From Anthoceros angustus (taxonomy: Eukaryota; Streptophyta; Anthocerotopsida; Anthocerotales; Anthocerotaceae), in NCBI GenBank assembly GCA_010909165.1, contig MU008164.1, positions 992,001 through 1,056,000 on the forward strand: a stretch of DNA of 64,000 nucleotides, read 5' to 3'. The notes beneath the pieces are model-generated. The model was not told where the DNA came from. It searched no databases and saw only the letters and a program-made list of their open reading frames with translations. Positions 38,279 to 49,856 of this stretch are shown here, one piece after another; position 1 is the stretch's first letter; each line of letters opens with the position of its first letter. Both the position numbers and the translations under genes were made by a program.

Positions 38279-40928
38279 CTCCCTTCCCGCACAAGCCGCC
38301 CCCGCCCCCGCGCCTGCACCTACACATACACATACACCTGCGCCTACGCCGCATCCATATCCACCCCGGATCCCGCACAAATCCTACTCCCTTTCTCGCA
38401 TCCCTACCACAGCACTCCCTCTCCACACCAGCGCGGCCGCATTCACCACCAGATCAGCGCGCAATCCCGCTCCCGCACCTCCTCCAACCACGAATACAGC
38501 CCGAAGGCGGCCACAATCAGCAGCCAGGGTTTCTCCCCGCCAATCCCCTCTCCTTCGCCGTCCGTCTCCTTCCTCCTCCTCCTTTCCTCCTCCTTCCTCC
38601 TCCCCGCTCCACACCACAATCCCCGGGCTCCCGCCTCCACACGCCCGATCCACGCCCCGCCGCCCCGCTGGCCCTCGCCCCGATCGCGGCTCAGAAACAC
38701 GCTGCAGCGAGTCACTGCGCGGAGAAATCCGGCAGAGCGAGCACAGACTGATGCAGGCAGGCTCCAAGCAGGAATGCCGAGTCCCACACGTGCGAGGTTA
38801 AAGCCGAGACGGGTACGTGTGGGCGAGAGGCGAACGACTGACAGAGAGAAGAGAGAGCAATCCTAAAACACAGTGTCGCCCCTGTAACACTGTAATAGGG
38901 CACGTAATGCGGGTAAAGTCTATTGTAAGTACATACAGATGCAAAACAAACGTGAACTGAAGCGGGAGCGGATCGCACATAACCCGCGATATGAACAGAA
39001 TATGAATGAATTGAACGCTCGTTTATGAGCGGTATGAAGGACTGAACTCAACGATGGTCTCGCGCCTAAACAAGCCAGATGGAAATAGACAACGCTCTTC
39101 CTCTCGGCGGGCTGTCGCTTCTCTATGTGTGGAATGTGGAGGATCCTGCCTGCTATCTTGGAGTGGCGTCGGCAACGAAAATTTGCCAATGGCGACGCTC
39201 GGCTGTTGCACCAGAGGCGAGTGGGACCGGTGACCGACAATAGGACTGGAGGCCGGCAGTGACCAAGAGGGGGAGGCAGTCTGTGAGAGACTTGAGTGGA
39301 GATGGGAAATTGAAGAGTCCAGGCTACCAAACCAGCTAAGAAAAGCATGGAGAAGGAGAGGTTGATGGAGGTGGCGGGCCACACTCCCTGGCTGTGACAT
39401 CAGCACACCAAACCATGTTTGATAGAAAACCTGTCACAGATCCGCACTGAAGTGTCCTCACCTAGTGTTGAAGCAAACCCCGGAGTGGGATCGTGAACAT
39501 GCATGCGGGAGCGAATACAGGGGAGGGGCTGGCAGGGCCTACAATGCACTAATAAAAATCTGGCTGCCTCTGTTGACTGTGTCACCATGGAGCGGCCATA
39601 GGTTGGGAGGGAGAATCTGTCAGGGTAGGGTTGGCCCCACCTCGTAGGTTTTCATCCTCTAGTTGTCTGGGGTACACGGAGCAAAGATTCACCACTCCAA
39701 TTCCCCGGCCTAACCTTTGGCTTCACTAGGGCACCGACACACGGTGCGCAGGCCCTGGCACCTGCTCCCAGGAGGATCAGTGCTTGCAGATTGCAGCAAA
39801 TGCGTGACTACTGTGATAGGCTGTTATGTGCTGTGCTCTTTCCGCCGACAGGGTGGGTGAAAACCTTTTTGGGGCCACCGCAGGACAGTACCTGCAGTGA
39901 TTTGGTGTGTTTTGTGTAGGTAAAGCTTTTGGTGAGACTAGTGAAAAAGGGTTGGGTTTTGCTGGAGGAGTCGGGGCAACGAAAAAAACACCTCCACATG
40001 CATGGCTACCTTTGACAGAGGATAAAGACGGTGAAGGACAATAAGTGAGGACCGTATCGGTATGGGGGAGGTGTAAAAGTACTGGGCCTGCCTTTCATGT
40101 CAAGGGCCCTTACACAGGTGGAGAGGCGAAGATTCCAGCGTAGCTGACAACACTCGTACCTGTCATGACCTCTGCCCGGCTGGTATGCATGTTCTTCCCC
40201 ACATCACCAGGATGCTCCAAAGGAAAGAGGCTTGGCAGCTGGTTGCAAAGGCCTTTTGCCTTCAAGTCACAGCCTCACAGGGGTCCGCCTGGTTGCGAAA
40301 ACTACATCTTTCTGCTTCAGTTTCTCAAGCACTCTCATGAGAGCACAGCTGCCTGTCAGGCATTTGGTGGGAGCAACTTTTTAAGGCTGGCTGGATGCTG
40401 CGTTGGGGCACTCCCATGTAATACAGACAAGGAGCAAGCTTCCTATCCACGTTCACAAGGAACTGTACCTGCTCTGATGCTTTTCATCAGAAAAAGTGGT
40501 GCGAGCTGTCCGCTCTCCATGTAGAAATGGATCACCATCTCCTGCATCCATTGAAACAACAAACAGGCAAGCAAGAACTCTGTTGGGCATCTGAAGGGAA
40601 CACAATCGAGTCCAAGACGACTTCGTGCCTCTTCGGAGAATGCATCTCGTACCTGCCCAAAGAGGTATCAGAGACGAGCCTGCTCTGCTCTGTGCGCGAG
40701 CAAGCTAGCCAATGCATCCCTGCACCCGGTACCAACCACCCAGGAAGCATCCAGGTTCAGTTCAAGTTCAAAGGCATTCCCAACAGGAACGAAGAAGGAA
40801 TTAGTTATACCTGATTGCTCGAGCATGATTGCCCACTCCTGGCTGTAAAAGCGAACCCAAACATCTTGGGACATTCAGACACAATGGAAATTGGTGGAAA
40901 CCGTGACGAAAAGACGAGCCTTGTTGTC
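38279..40928. other. Intergenic region
   Basis: 38279-38800 is a CT-rich 5' leader/promoter of the BAG gene. From 38800 to 40928 I recognise no gene; frames such as 39023-39406 minus and 40165-40524 plus have no motif and atypical composition. The right part is probably the 3' flank of the 40929-42935 gene. Confidence 0.45.
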
Positions 40929-42935
40929 CTACAGTGGAAAAGGTCTTGCAGTGACAGATGTGGCAGCCTTGTCATCCAGATAAAGAAGCTCTATGACAAC
41001 AGCATCATCCGGAGACCCCGTGTACTTGGGTACTCTTTCCAAAAGCCCAGGTTTCAGTTTCTTCCCTTCATACAGTGCATTCGCCAACGGGAACTGAGAC
41101 CAGCACTGAATAGCAGCGGTATTTGCAGGTGAGAACCCTATGACCTGCCCATCCCTGGCAAGGACAACCTGGTACGCGAGCACATTCTCCACTGAAAATG
41201 CAGTTTCTCCAACGTTTACAGGACCAGGACCAGGGGATGAGCCAACTTCAATTCCAGCCACAGGTGCTGAATCACTAAGCACTGCAGAACCACTGGCTTC
41301 ATCTTCCGGCTTCACTTCATCAACAGTTTCAGAAGTCGATGCCATCTCTGCACTCCCCTCAGGCTCCTGTGTGGTGGCCTCTCGGGGCCTCTCCCATTTG
41401 GTGAGGTTCAACCCCATCCAAGCACCTTCTCCAGCCTTGCTCCCTATCTCCTCCGACCAGCCAATACCATCCTTCACCATGGCTACCACAACTCGACATA
41501 GCACCTCCATCTCCTTCCCAGGTAACTGGTCATTGATTGGCAGGAACGGTTTCCGATTGCTTGACGCCGTGGACAGTGGTCTGAATACACTTGTGACAGC
41601 AGCAGGTAGGGCAGAGCTGCCCTGGACCTTCCCACTCCGCAGTCTGGCTGCCACCAGGACACCAATCAGCACAGCCACTCCCACAAGCATGGCAGCCACA
41701 GACATGGTCGCAGCCAGTATTACCCGACCCCGGGACCCCAAGGGCACCAGAAGCTCTGCTTCAGAGCTCAACTTCTTGCCAGGAACAGTGAAAGGATCAT
41801 CGTAGTAGCAATCCAGAACATTCGCAAGCTCCACCATCTGAGCATGGGTAAGCAAGACTGTCCACCACCCAGGCCCTTCCTTCTTCACCCTCCCCCCTCC
41901 TTCCACCTCAACTTCTGCCCTCTCCATATTAATCTGCAGCATGTGTGCAGGCACATACTCAAGAACCCAAGCATCTCCTGGCGGCATCAACGAAGGCGGC
42001 ATCACACTGGTAAGCGGCCACCAACCATGCCCTTCTCTGCGTCTCACCCAAGACCCACGCTGCTCAGGACCCGGCAGCTCACCCCACCGCCTCCTGACTT
42101 CATCCGCCATCTCCCTGGCAGACAGCAGCCGGACTCGAACCAGGGCATTCCTGTCTGGATTCCACCTCATGCCGCCCACAAACCTCCTCAACCCTCTCCA
42201 CTCCTCCCCAGTCCACTTCTTGGTGCAGGCCAGGGCATGTGAGGCAACAGCCATGGCAATCCAATCCAGCATCTTCACATTTAAGCTCACCACCCTGGCC
42301 GCAGCCTCCCCGCCTTCCTCCTCTTCCTCCTGCACCCTCCCCATGTCCCGCACATGCCCGGGCCCCAGCACTTTCAGCTCGAACCGCATCCCCCGCCGCA
42401 TCACCACAAGCTCACACTCCCTCAACCCGCCGGCCCTGCCCTTTCTCCCATCCTCCCGCGCCCTCTCCGCCACCAGCTTCGTCGGGGCCAGAATCCTGGT
42501 GGACACAGTGCTCCGTTCCCCGACGCTCCCTCTCACCGTGATGTCCACGGTCATCAAGCTCTTCCCCCTGCCCAGCTCCTCCTCCGCCGTCCTCCCCCCA
42601 TCGGAAGCCAGCGCAGCCAGAGCTTCCCCGGCAGCAGCGTCGCCCATCAGCTCCAGACTGCACAGCTCGTTCTTGTACGACCTGACGATGGGAAACGAAT
42701 CCGAATCCTGCAGCTTCCTAGCTGCTTCCTGCTGCTGGGTTGCAGCGATGCAGAAGCCAGAGCATTTCTTCCAGACCCTCCTGCTCCACCTTGTCTCCAC
42801 TCTCTCAATCCCAGTGCCTGCAGCCCATAGCTTCCCAGCTCTCCTCTGCTGCTGCTGCTGCTGCTGCCCACCGACTCCAGGAACAACGACATAGCCACCA
42901 CTGACAGCATGCCCATAGATGCAACCTAGCCTCAT
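40929..42935 (-). CDS. Conserved-type plant protein with one membrane segment, function unknown
   Basis: One uninterrupted 668-residue frame. The N-terminus is basic with a Gln run (CTG repeats in DNA) and could be a plastid transit peptide. The centre, about 90-400, looks globular: DITVRGSVGERSTVSTRILA, RRGMRFELKVLGPGHVRDMG, and DAWVLEYVPAHMLQINMERA followed by WWTVLLTHAQMVELANVLDC. A hydrophobic helix, VILAATMSVAAMLVGVAVLI, lies near 430-455. The C-terminal part has VLAYQVVLARDGQVIGFSPA and a final VVIELLYLDDKAATSVTARP. The intronless reading over 2 kb supports a real gene. I cannot name the family; a plastid or mitochondrial membrane protein is plausible. It is divergent from the 43517 gene. 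Confidence 0.8.
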   Translation of the reverse strand: MRLGCIYGHAVSGGYVVVPGVGGQQQQQQQRRAGKLWAAGTGIERVETRWSRRVWKKCSGFCIAATQQQEAARKLQDSDSFPIVRSYKNELCSLELMGDAAAGEALAALASDGGRTAEEELGRGKSLMTVDITVRGSVGERSTVSTRILAPTKLVAERAREDGRKGRAGGLRECELVVMRRGMRFELKVLGPGHVRDMGRVQEEEEEGGEAAARVVSLNVKMLDWIAMAVASHALACTKKWTGEEWRGLRRFVGGMRWNPDRNALVRVRLLSAREMADEVRRRWGELPGPEQRGSWVRRREGHGWWPLTSVMPPSLMPPGDAWVLEYVPAHMLQINMERAEVEVEGGGRVKKEGPGWWTVLLTHAQMVELANVLDCYYDDPFTVPGKKLSSEAELLVPLGSRGRVILAATMSVAAMLVGVAVLIGVLVAARLRSGKVQGSSALPAAVTSVFRPLSTASSNRKPFLPINDQLPGKEMEVLCRVVVAMVKDGIGWSEEIGSKAGEGAWMGLNLTKWERPREATTQEPEGSAEMASTSETVDEVKPEDEASGSAVLSDSAPVAGIEVGSSPGPGPVNVGETAFSVENVLAYQVVLARDGQVIGFSPANTAAIQCWSQFPLANALYEGKKLKPGLLERVPKYTGSPDDAVVIELLYLDDKAATSVTARPFPL

Positions 42936-43516
42936 GGCTTCTCCCAGTCACACAGGCATAGCTGCCTGAAACAATTCCACAAACTCTCTTCAAAATGCAA
43001 GTCACTGGAAGTCTTGGGTGTCGTTTTGCGCTGTACAGATGACTTCTTGCTTCATGGATTCTCAGCTGCACATATGGAATTGCAGTTCATGGGGTGCAGC
43101 AGACGTTCGGTTTCCGTTGAGCCGCCAGACTAGGGCATCAGAAACGAACTTTCCAGACAAATGGAAGATATTTTGGAAAACAGGGGGTAGGGTTTAAGGA
43201 TCTACTCTCCCTGCTTCCGCCGCCGTCGACGAAGGGAGGTGCGGGCGATGCCCTGTTGATCACATCTTGGGCCTGGTTGCGGCTGTGGCAGCCGACAGCT
43301 GCAATTGGGCGTTTGTGGGCGGTGATGGTATGGAGTGATCCGGTGCTGTATCGTAGGATAGAAGAGCTGGGCGGCTGAGAGGCTCATGGTAACGTGGTGC
43401 AATTTTGCTGGGTGGATGCAGCTTTTCCTTTTCAGCTCGCTGCTAGATTGGGAAGATTGTGGTCCCGTGTCCTCTGCTGGCGTGTGAAGGAAGTGCACGA
43501 GGGGTAGGCTCAGGGG
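42936..43516. promoter_or_regulatory. Shared intergenic promoter region of two divergent genes
   Basis: The start codons of the membrane-protein gene (minus, 42935) and the PDF-motif gene (plus, 43517) are 581 bp apart and point away from each other. Both promoters must lie here or overlap. No TATA box stands out. A minus frame at 43202-43795 crosses the region but has no motif. Confidence 0.5.
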
Positions 43517-44547
43517 ATGGCGGGAGCCAGTACTATGTGCAGTACCGGAGCGGTGGTTTGCAGGGCTGTGAGGCTGTGCCCATCTTCGGCAGGAATCAGC
43601 ATGAGGCTGCTCCCCGGCGTCGGCTTCAGGCTCAGGAACTCTCTCCGGCCTCGGTACCTGGTCACCACGCCTGCCCTTAGGTCGGCTGTGGTGCAGGCGC
43701 AGTATCCTGGCGATGGCGGAGGCCCCGGGGTGGACGGTTATGTGAGCCAGGCACCGCCGGCCCCTGCCTATCAGCAGCAACCGTTTCAGCAGCAACAGCA
43801 GCAGCAGCAGCAGCCGCAGCAGCAGCCTGGGAACCCCAGCGCTGGTACGTTATCGTGGGTTGTGAGGGGAATTGATGTGCTTGGTTTGCTCTTGCTGCAA
43901 CGTGTTTGTGGCCTGCAGGAGGCCAGGTAGACCCTAATGCGGAGCAGCTGTGGCGGTCGCTCTTCTCCAATCCGTCGCAGTTCTGGGATGACCGGAGCAA
44001 GAAGGTAATGCTGGATTGGTCTACCAGATGTGAAAACACCTCTGGAGTAAGTTTGTGGAGTTGTTGTTGAAGCTTTGGTTAACGATGCTTGGTGTGTGAA
44101 TGCCTGCAGAGGTTTCCCAGCGACCCGGACTTTGTGAAGAAGGGAACCAGAGACAAGCTCTGGATTGAGAGCCCCACCACGCCGCCCTGGGTGCAAGGGC
44201 AGCTATCTCAGCTGCCGGCTCCAGTTGCCAGGCCACCTCGTCAGTTTGGGAACCAGGGCGGGTATGGAAACCAGGGTCAGGGATACCAGCAAGGAGGCGG
44301 AGGTGGAGGTGGTGGGCAGTGGGCTAACAGGCAGGGAGACCCGAATGCTCCACAGGAGAATCGGCCCAGGCCAAGGTATAGGGAGACTTACAGACCTCAA
44401 CCTAAGCTCACGCCCGAGGAAGAAGCTGCGAGAGAGGAGAGGATCAGGCAGATCCTGAGCCACAATCCTCCAGAGCACCGTCGACTTTTCACCCATAAAT
44501 ATTTCCCAGATCCCTTTACTGGAGAGTATGACCCGCCAGATTCCTAG
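43517..44547 (+). CDS. Organelle-type protein with OSB-like PDF motif
   Basis: Exons 43517-43844, 43919-44004 and 44110-44547 give 283 residues with introns of 74 and 105 bp. The N-terminus (MAGASTMCSTGAVVCRAVRL, Arg/Ser-rich) looks like a transit peptide. A poly-Gln run follows. Residues about 115-165 carry LWRSLFSNPSQFWDDRSKK and [20 protein letters not shown], then SPTTPPWV. This is the W-D-R...PDF...LW...PWV pattern of the PDF motif known from organellar single-stranded DNA-binding (OSB) proteins. No OB-fold is seen. A Gly-rich linker and KLTPEEEAAREERIRQIL close the protein. It is a paralogue of the gene at 54653-57252, with shared start MAGA-TxCS-GAVVC-AV-LCP-SAG and intron positions. 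Organellar nucleic-acid binding is inferred. Confidence 0.82.
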
Positions 44548-45145
44548 GCTTCGATGGCAGAGCATGTCCACAGGCACGACCTTTAGGATGGTCAGAGGAA
44601 GTAAGTGTCAAGGGAACTTGATGAAGCTGGACAAGCATAGCTAATTGGTAAGTCGTGTCTCGGGAGGGGAATGTGCTGGTTACGCACCGCAATGGTGAAA
44701 GCACGTTTTAGCACCCGTCCTGTTCATATCGTTTTTTCTACGTTTTAGCAGCCGTCCTGTCCATAGCGTTTTTTCTATCTTAGCATCCTGGGTCAGCTTG
44801 TTGGTGTATCAGCAGTAGGCAGGCATTGGGTAGACTGTCCGAAGGACCTTCCTACATCTTGGGATAGGGGACACCAGGTAAAGCCACGGATGTACCAACT
44901 GATCCAGTCCACTTTCGGTTTGAAATGTGGCTTACTGATGTGATTGTGTCAGTTAAGGGCGGTCAACTGTTGTGAACCTTCAATAGGTTGAATTAACGTC
45001 AGATGGGCACATACTTTGCCATTGTTTATCCATTCCTGAGATTGGTGATGTACAGGGGAAGCTATCACAGCCTCATACAGTGTGAGATTCACCAGAATTA
45101 TAAGCGAAAGATGTCTGGTCGAAGTTGGACATGAGTGCCAAGGTT
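44548..45145. other. 3' flank of PDF-motif gene
   Basis: No gene recognised. It probably holds the 3' untranslated region. An imperfect direct repeat GTTTTAGCA-CCGTCCTGT occurs at about 44704-44760. Confidence 0.45.
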
Positions 45146-45592
45146 TTTCATGTATGACAATCCTCATGTTACGACACACAGCCTCCCTCGTTCTGGCGTT
45201 AGAGGTCGGGCTTCCTAGTTACCTCGAGATGGTCGTCATTGGTGGCGTCCTGCCCTAGTTCTCATTGCATTATGTGGCTATCGGAAGAGAGGCTGTTTGA
45301 AAGCTCAATGTCGATGTCTGGAGGTGTTTAAAGCTGACCTGTATTATGAATGGGAGGATGTTGGGATGACAGGATCTGCAGAACCCAACATAAATCAACA
45401 CATGCTTGTGTTGCAAGCGAAACAGCTACCTATAAGCTGTGCTTGCATCTCAAGCAAAGCCCGTGAATCTAGAAGGGAGAAGCACATCCTTCAAAAAAAC
45501 CGCAAACTTCTACTGGGCTGGTAGACTACTGTGCCATAACGATCGGCTTCACTGCGATGTTCTGTACAGGCGTGATCAAGACGTCTCCCTTC

Positions 45593-45817
45593 TCACTTGC
45601 CAGGCGGAGGAGGTGGACACACAGTCGGGTAGCAACATCCTGGATTTCCAGGGAAGCAGCAAGGTGCTCCAAATCTGCAGGCGAGAAGCCGCCGCTTGTG
45701 GTCGGAGATTCCACCTTCCGACATGCCTTCCATAGCGCCGGCAACAGCCACAAGCTGCAGGCACACAATCATGAACGTGATGAGGAAGATCCCAACAACT
45801 GCTGCGCGCTTCGCCAT
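45593..45817 (-). CDS. Secreted six-cysteine peptide, array copy 1
   Basis: Intronless 74-residue frame. Residues 1-27 form a signal peptide (MAKRAAVVGIFLITFMIVCL, then QLVAVAGA). A short acidic pro-like segment leads to HKRRLL, a possible processing site. The mature end is ACRFGAPCCFPGNPGCCYPT then VCPPPPPGK, with spacing C-x5-CC-x6-CC-x4-C. It should be exported to the apoplast and folded by three disulfides. I recognise no named family; the cysteine pattern is not that of RALF, GASA or STIG1. This copy alone has Phe and Tyr at the two aromatic positions (CRF, CCY). A peptide signal or antimicrobial role would be a guess. Confidence 0.82.
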   Translation of the reverse strand: MAKRAAVVGIFLITFMIVCLQLVAVAGAMEGMSEGGISDHKRRLLACRFGAPCCFPGNPGCCYPTVCPPPPPGK

Positions 45818-46950
45818 CGGATCCGGATTGGCAGTCCAAGAAGCCGGTTTGAAGGTGATCGATCTTCGATTGGCCTGTGGGGAGAGTCAAATGCCGTGCG
45901 ATCATTCATTCAGTCGTGCTACAGCTTGCAAAGATCATCATCTCACCGTTGCATCCCAGAATGACAAAACGGTAGCATTGCACTCCTAGTAGCTTGATGT
46001 CAAACAACGCAGTGCAAATCAAACAATGTGCTCGAAAATCAATATCACAGGTGACGGTGACACAACCCACTTCGTTCCAACATCTAACGCCATCGAAATC
46101 TACCATTTGCGATACCTGAGAGCTCAGGTCGTCTCTCTCCTGTGGGACGCGTCTGCTCCCGGGAGGCAGCCCTGCTGAGAAAGTCTGAGCGATATTCTCT
46201 TTTAAACGCAGTGGCACCACACGCGATTGTGCAACAGGCAGGATAAACTTGCAAGTGGCAACGGGCCCGCAGTCCGAAACAGATGCCCTTGTCCCTCCAC
46301 AATCGACCTCGATCCTCCTTGTGTGAGCTGTATTTTCTCTCGGTAATTCGTCATCCAGTTAACACAACCACTGTTTGATCCAAAATTGGATCGGGCTTGG
46401 GCTGCTTGGAGTATGTGCATAAGTGTGTCATATCAGGACGGTCCACCTTTAGTCCCTTCAGTGTGTTAATGAACGAAGATCTGGTAGAAGTCTGATGCAA
46501 ATTCCGTGCACAACGTCCTTAGAGGGTATTCATGATCCTCATGTTGCGGCACACAGCCCCTCGTCCTGCTGTTAAAGGTCAGGCTTCCTTGTCCTTTCGT
46601 GACAATCAATGGCCTCTTGCTCAAGCTTCTCTCATGTTGATTCATTTGGACAAAACGTCAGTTGGGAGACGCCATTTGAAAGCTCAATGACGTCTGAACA
46701 GCTTGAGGTGATTCTTCTGCAGGTGTTTGGAAGCTGATTTTTATTATCAATGCTTGGATGTTGGGATACATGGCAGGTCGGAACCCAATTACACAAGCCT
46801 TCTGGAAGGCTTTCTCAACGCTATAAGCGATGCGTACATCTCATGCAAAGCCCCTGCAGCTAGACGGCAAAACCGCACACGTCTACTGGGCGGGCGATTG
46901 TTGCATGGGAATCCACAATCTGTACAGGCGTGATCAAGACGTCTCCCTTC

Positions 46951-47175
46951 TCACTTGCCAGGCGGAGGAGGTGGACACACAGTCGGGAAGCAACATCCTG
47001 GATTTCCAGGAAGGCAGCAAGGTGCTCCATATCTGCAGGCGAGAAGCCGCCGTTTGTGGTCGGAGATTCCACCTTCCGACATGCCTTCCATAGCGCCGGC
47101 AACAGCCACAAGCTGCAGGCACACAATCATGAACGTGATGAGGAAGATCCCAACAACTGCTGCGCGCTTCGCCAT
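46951..47175 (-). CDS. Secreted six-cysteine peptide, array copy 2
   Basis: Same 74-residue design, with identical signal peptide and pro-segment to copy 1. The mature end is ACRYGAPCCLPGNPGCCFPT then VCPPPPPGK. Changes against copy 1 are F to Y, F to L and Y to F, all between the cysteines. Retention of the full frame, the signal peptide and all six cysteines despite these changes argues for selection on the protein. Confidence 0.82.
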   Translation of the reverse strand: MAKRAAVVGIFLITFMIVCLQLVAVAGAMEGMSEGGISDHKRRLLACRYGAPCCLPGNPGCCFPTVCPPPPPGK

Positions 47176-48306
47176 CGGATCCGGATTGGCAGTCCAAGAA
47201 GCCGGTTTGAAGGTGATCGATCTTCGATTGGCCTGTGGGGAGAGTCAAATGCCGTGCGATCATTCATTCAGTCGTGCTACAGCTTGCAAAGATCATCATC
47301 TCACCGTTGCATCCCAGAATGACAAAACGGTAGCATTGCACTCCTAGTAGCTTGATGTCAAACAACGCAGTGCAAATCAAACAATGTGCTCGAAAATCAA
47401 TATCACAGGTGACGGTGACACAACCCACTTCGTTCCAACATCTAACGCCATCGAAATCTACCATTTGCGATACCTGAGAGCTCAGGTCGTCTCTCTCCTG
47501 TGGGACGCGTCTGCTCCCGGGAGGCAGCCCTGCTGAGAAAGTCTGAGCGATATTCTCTTTTAAACGCAGTGGCACCACACGCGATTGTGCAACAGGCAGG
47601 ATAAACTTGCAAGTGGCAACGGGCCCGCAGTCCGAAACAGATGCCCTTGTCCCTCCACAATCGACCTCGATCCTCCTTGTGTGAGCTGTATTTTCTCTCG
47701 GTAATTCGTCATCCAGTTAACACAACCACTGTTTGATCCAAAATTGGATCGGGCTTGGGCTGCTTGGAGTATGTGCATAAGTGTGTCATATCAGGACGGT
47801 CCACCTTTTAGTCCCTTCAGTGTGTTAATGAACGAAGATCTGGTAGAAGTCTGATGCAAATTCCGTGCACAACGTCCTTAGAGGGTATTCATGATCCTCA
47901 TGTTGCGGCACACAGCCCCTCGTCCTGCTGTTAAAGGTCAGGCTTCCTTGTCCTTTCGTGACAATCAATGGCCTCTTGCTCAAGCTTCTCTCATGTTGAT
48001 TCATTTGGACAAACGTCAGTTGGGAGACGCCATTTGAAAGCTCAATGACGTCTGAACAGCTTGAGGTGATTCTTCTGCAGGTGTTTGGAAGCTGATTTTA
48101 TTATCAATGCTTGGATGTTGGGATACATGGCAGGTCGGAACCCAATTACACAAGCCTTCTGAAGGCTTTCTCAACGCTATAAGCGATGCGTACATCTCAT
48201 GCAAAGCCCCTGCAGCTAGACGGCAAAACCGCACACGTCTACTGGGCGGGCGATTGTTGCATGGGAATCCACAATCTGTACAGGCGTGATCAAGACGTCT
48301 CCCTTC

Positions 48307-48531
48307 TCACTTGCCAGGCGGAGGAGGTGGACACACAGTCGGGAAGCAACATCCTGGATTTCCAGGAAGGCAGCAAGGTGCTCCATATCTGCAGGCGAGA
48401 AGCCGCCGTTTGTGGTCGGAGATTCCACCTTCCGACATGCCTTCCATAGCGCCGGCAACAGCCACAAGCTGCAGGCACACAATCATGAACGTGATGAGGA
48501 AGATCCCAACAACTGCTGCGCGCTTCGCCAT
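48307..48531 (-). CDS. Secreted six-cysteine peptide, array copy 3
   Basis: The encoded protein is identical to copy 2 (ACRYGAPCCLPGNPGCCFPT end), and the flanking unit differs by only a few bases, for example GGATCCAG for GGATCCGG just upstream of the start. This points to a very recent duplication or gene conversion between units 2 and 3. Confidence 0.82.
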   Translation of the reverse strand: MAKRAAVVGIFLITFMIVCLQLVAVAGAMEGMSEGGISDHKRRLLACRYGAPCCLPGNPGCCFPTVCPPPPPGK

Positions 48532-49567
48532 CGGATCCAGATTGGCAGTCCAAGAAGCCGGTTTGAAGGTGATCGATCTTCGATTGGCCTGTGGGGAGAG
48601 TCAAATGCCGTGCGATCATTCATTCAGTCGTGCTACAGCTTGCAAAGATCACCATCTCACCGTTGCATCCCAGAATGACAAAACGGTAGCATTGCACTCC
48701 TAGTAGCTTGATGTCAAACAACGCAGTGCAAATCAAACAATGTGCTCGAAAATCAATATCACAGGTGACGGTGACACAACACCCACTTCGTTCCAACATC
48801 TAACGCCATCGAAATCTACCATTTGCGATACCTGAGAGCTCGGAGTCGTCTCTCTCCTGTGGGACGCGTCTGCTCCCGGGAGGCAGCCCTGCTGAGAAAG
48901 TCTGAGCGATATTCTCTTTTAAACGCAGTGGCACCACACGCGGTTGTGCAACAGGCAGGATAAACTTGCAAGTGGCAACGGGCCCGCAGTCCCAAACAGA
49001 TGCCCATGTCCCTCCACAATCGACCTCGATCCTCCTTGTGTGAGCTGTATTTTCTCTCGGTAATTCGTCATCCAGTTAACACAACCACTGTTTGATCCAA
49101 AATTGGATCGGGCTTGGGCTGCTTGGAGTATGTGCATAAGTGTGTCATATCAGGACGGTCCACCTTTTAGTCCCTTCAGTGTGTTAATGAACGAAGATCT
49201 GGTAGAAGTCTGATGCAAATTCCGTGCACAACGTCCTTAGAGGGTATTCATGATCCTCATGTTGCGGCACACAGCCCCTCGTCCTGCTGTTAAAGGTCAG
49301 GCTTCCTTGTCCTTTCGTGACAATCAATGGCCTCTTGCTCAAGCTTCTCTCATGTTGATTCATTTGGACAAACGTCAGTTGGGAGACGCCATTTGAAAGC
49401 TCAATGACGTCTGAACAGCTTGAGGTGATTCTTCTGCAGGTGTTTGGAAGCTGATTTTTATTATCAATGCTTGGATGTTGGGATACATGGCAGGTCGGAA
49501 CCCAATTACATAAGCCTTCTGGAAGGCTTTCTCAACGCTATAAGCGATGCGTACATCTCATGCAAAG

Positions 49568-49756
49568 AAGAAGAACAAGAATTTTATTTTAGTCCACTAA
49601 GGACGCATTTCCGTCATGGGACTTGGTACTTAACAACTTGTACCATGGTGCGCCTAAGCTACTTGCACCAAGGGCATCCACTCCCTTTAGGCACCCCCAT
49701 CTAAGTACCGATCGAGGCTGAGGATGCTTAATCACGGCGTTCTTATAAATGTGTGT
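49568..49756 (-). mobile_element. 5S-related SINE-like insertion in array unit 4
   Basis: A 189-bp sequence that aligns over most of its length with the element at 14671-14876, including the (TTC)n tail, GGTACTTAGATGGGGGTG and CACACATTTATAAG head on the minus strand. In units 2 and 3 the flanks TGCAAAG and CCCCTGCAGC are joined directly, so the empty site is known. No clear target-site duplication is visible; the A/G-rich target TGCAAAG abuts the AAGAAGAA tail. Confidence 0.8.
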
Positions 49757-49856
49757 CCCCTGCAGCTAGACGGCAAAACCGCACACGTCTACTGGGCGGG
49801 CGATTGTTGCATGGGAATCCACAATCTGTACAGGCGTGATCAAGACGTCTCCCTTC

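Noticed and set aside
39023-39406. 127-residue minus frame
   Set aside because: Ser/Pro/His-rich, no domain, no splice partners; not supported as a gene.
41941-42894. 317-residue plus-strand frame
   Set aside because: It is antisense to the 668-residue minus gene, Pro/Ser-rich and motif-free; a shadow of GC-rich codon use.
45526-45768. 80- to 88-residue minus frames in each unit (CACSLWLLPALWKAC)
   Set aside because: Also an alternative frame of the peptide gene; copies lengthen or shorten through neutral changes.
45576-45905. 109-residue minus frame repeated in every array unit (also 46934, 48290, 49840)
   Set aside because: It overlaps the peptide gene in another frame and owes its conservation to the tandem duplication; it has no signal peptide or cysteine pattern.
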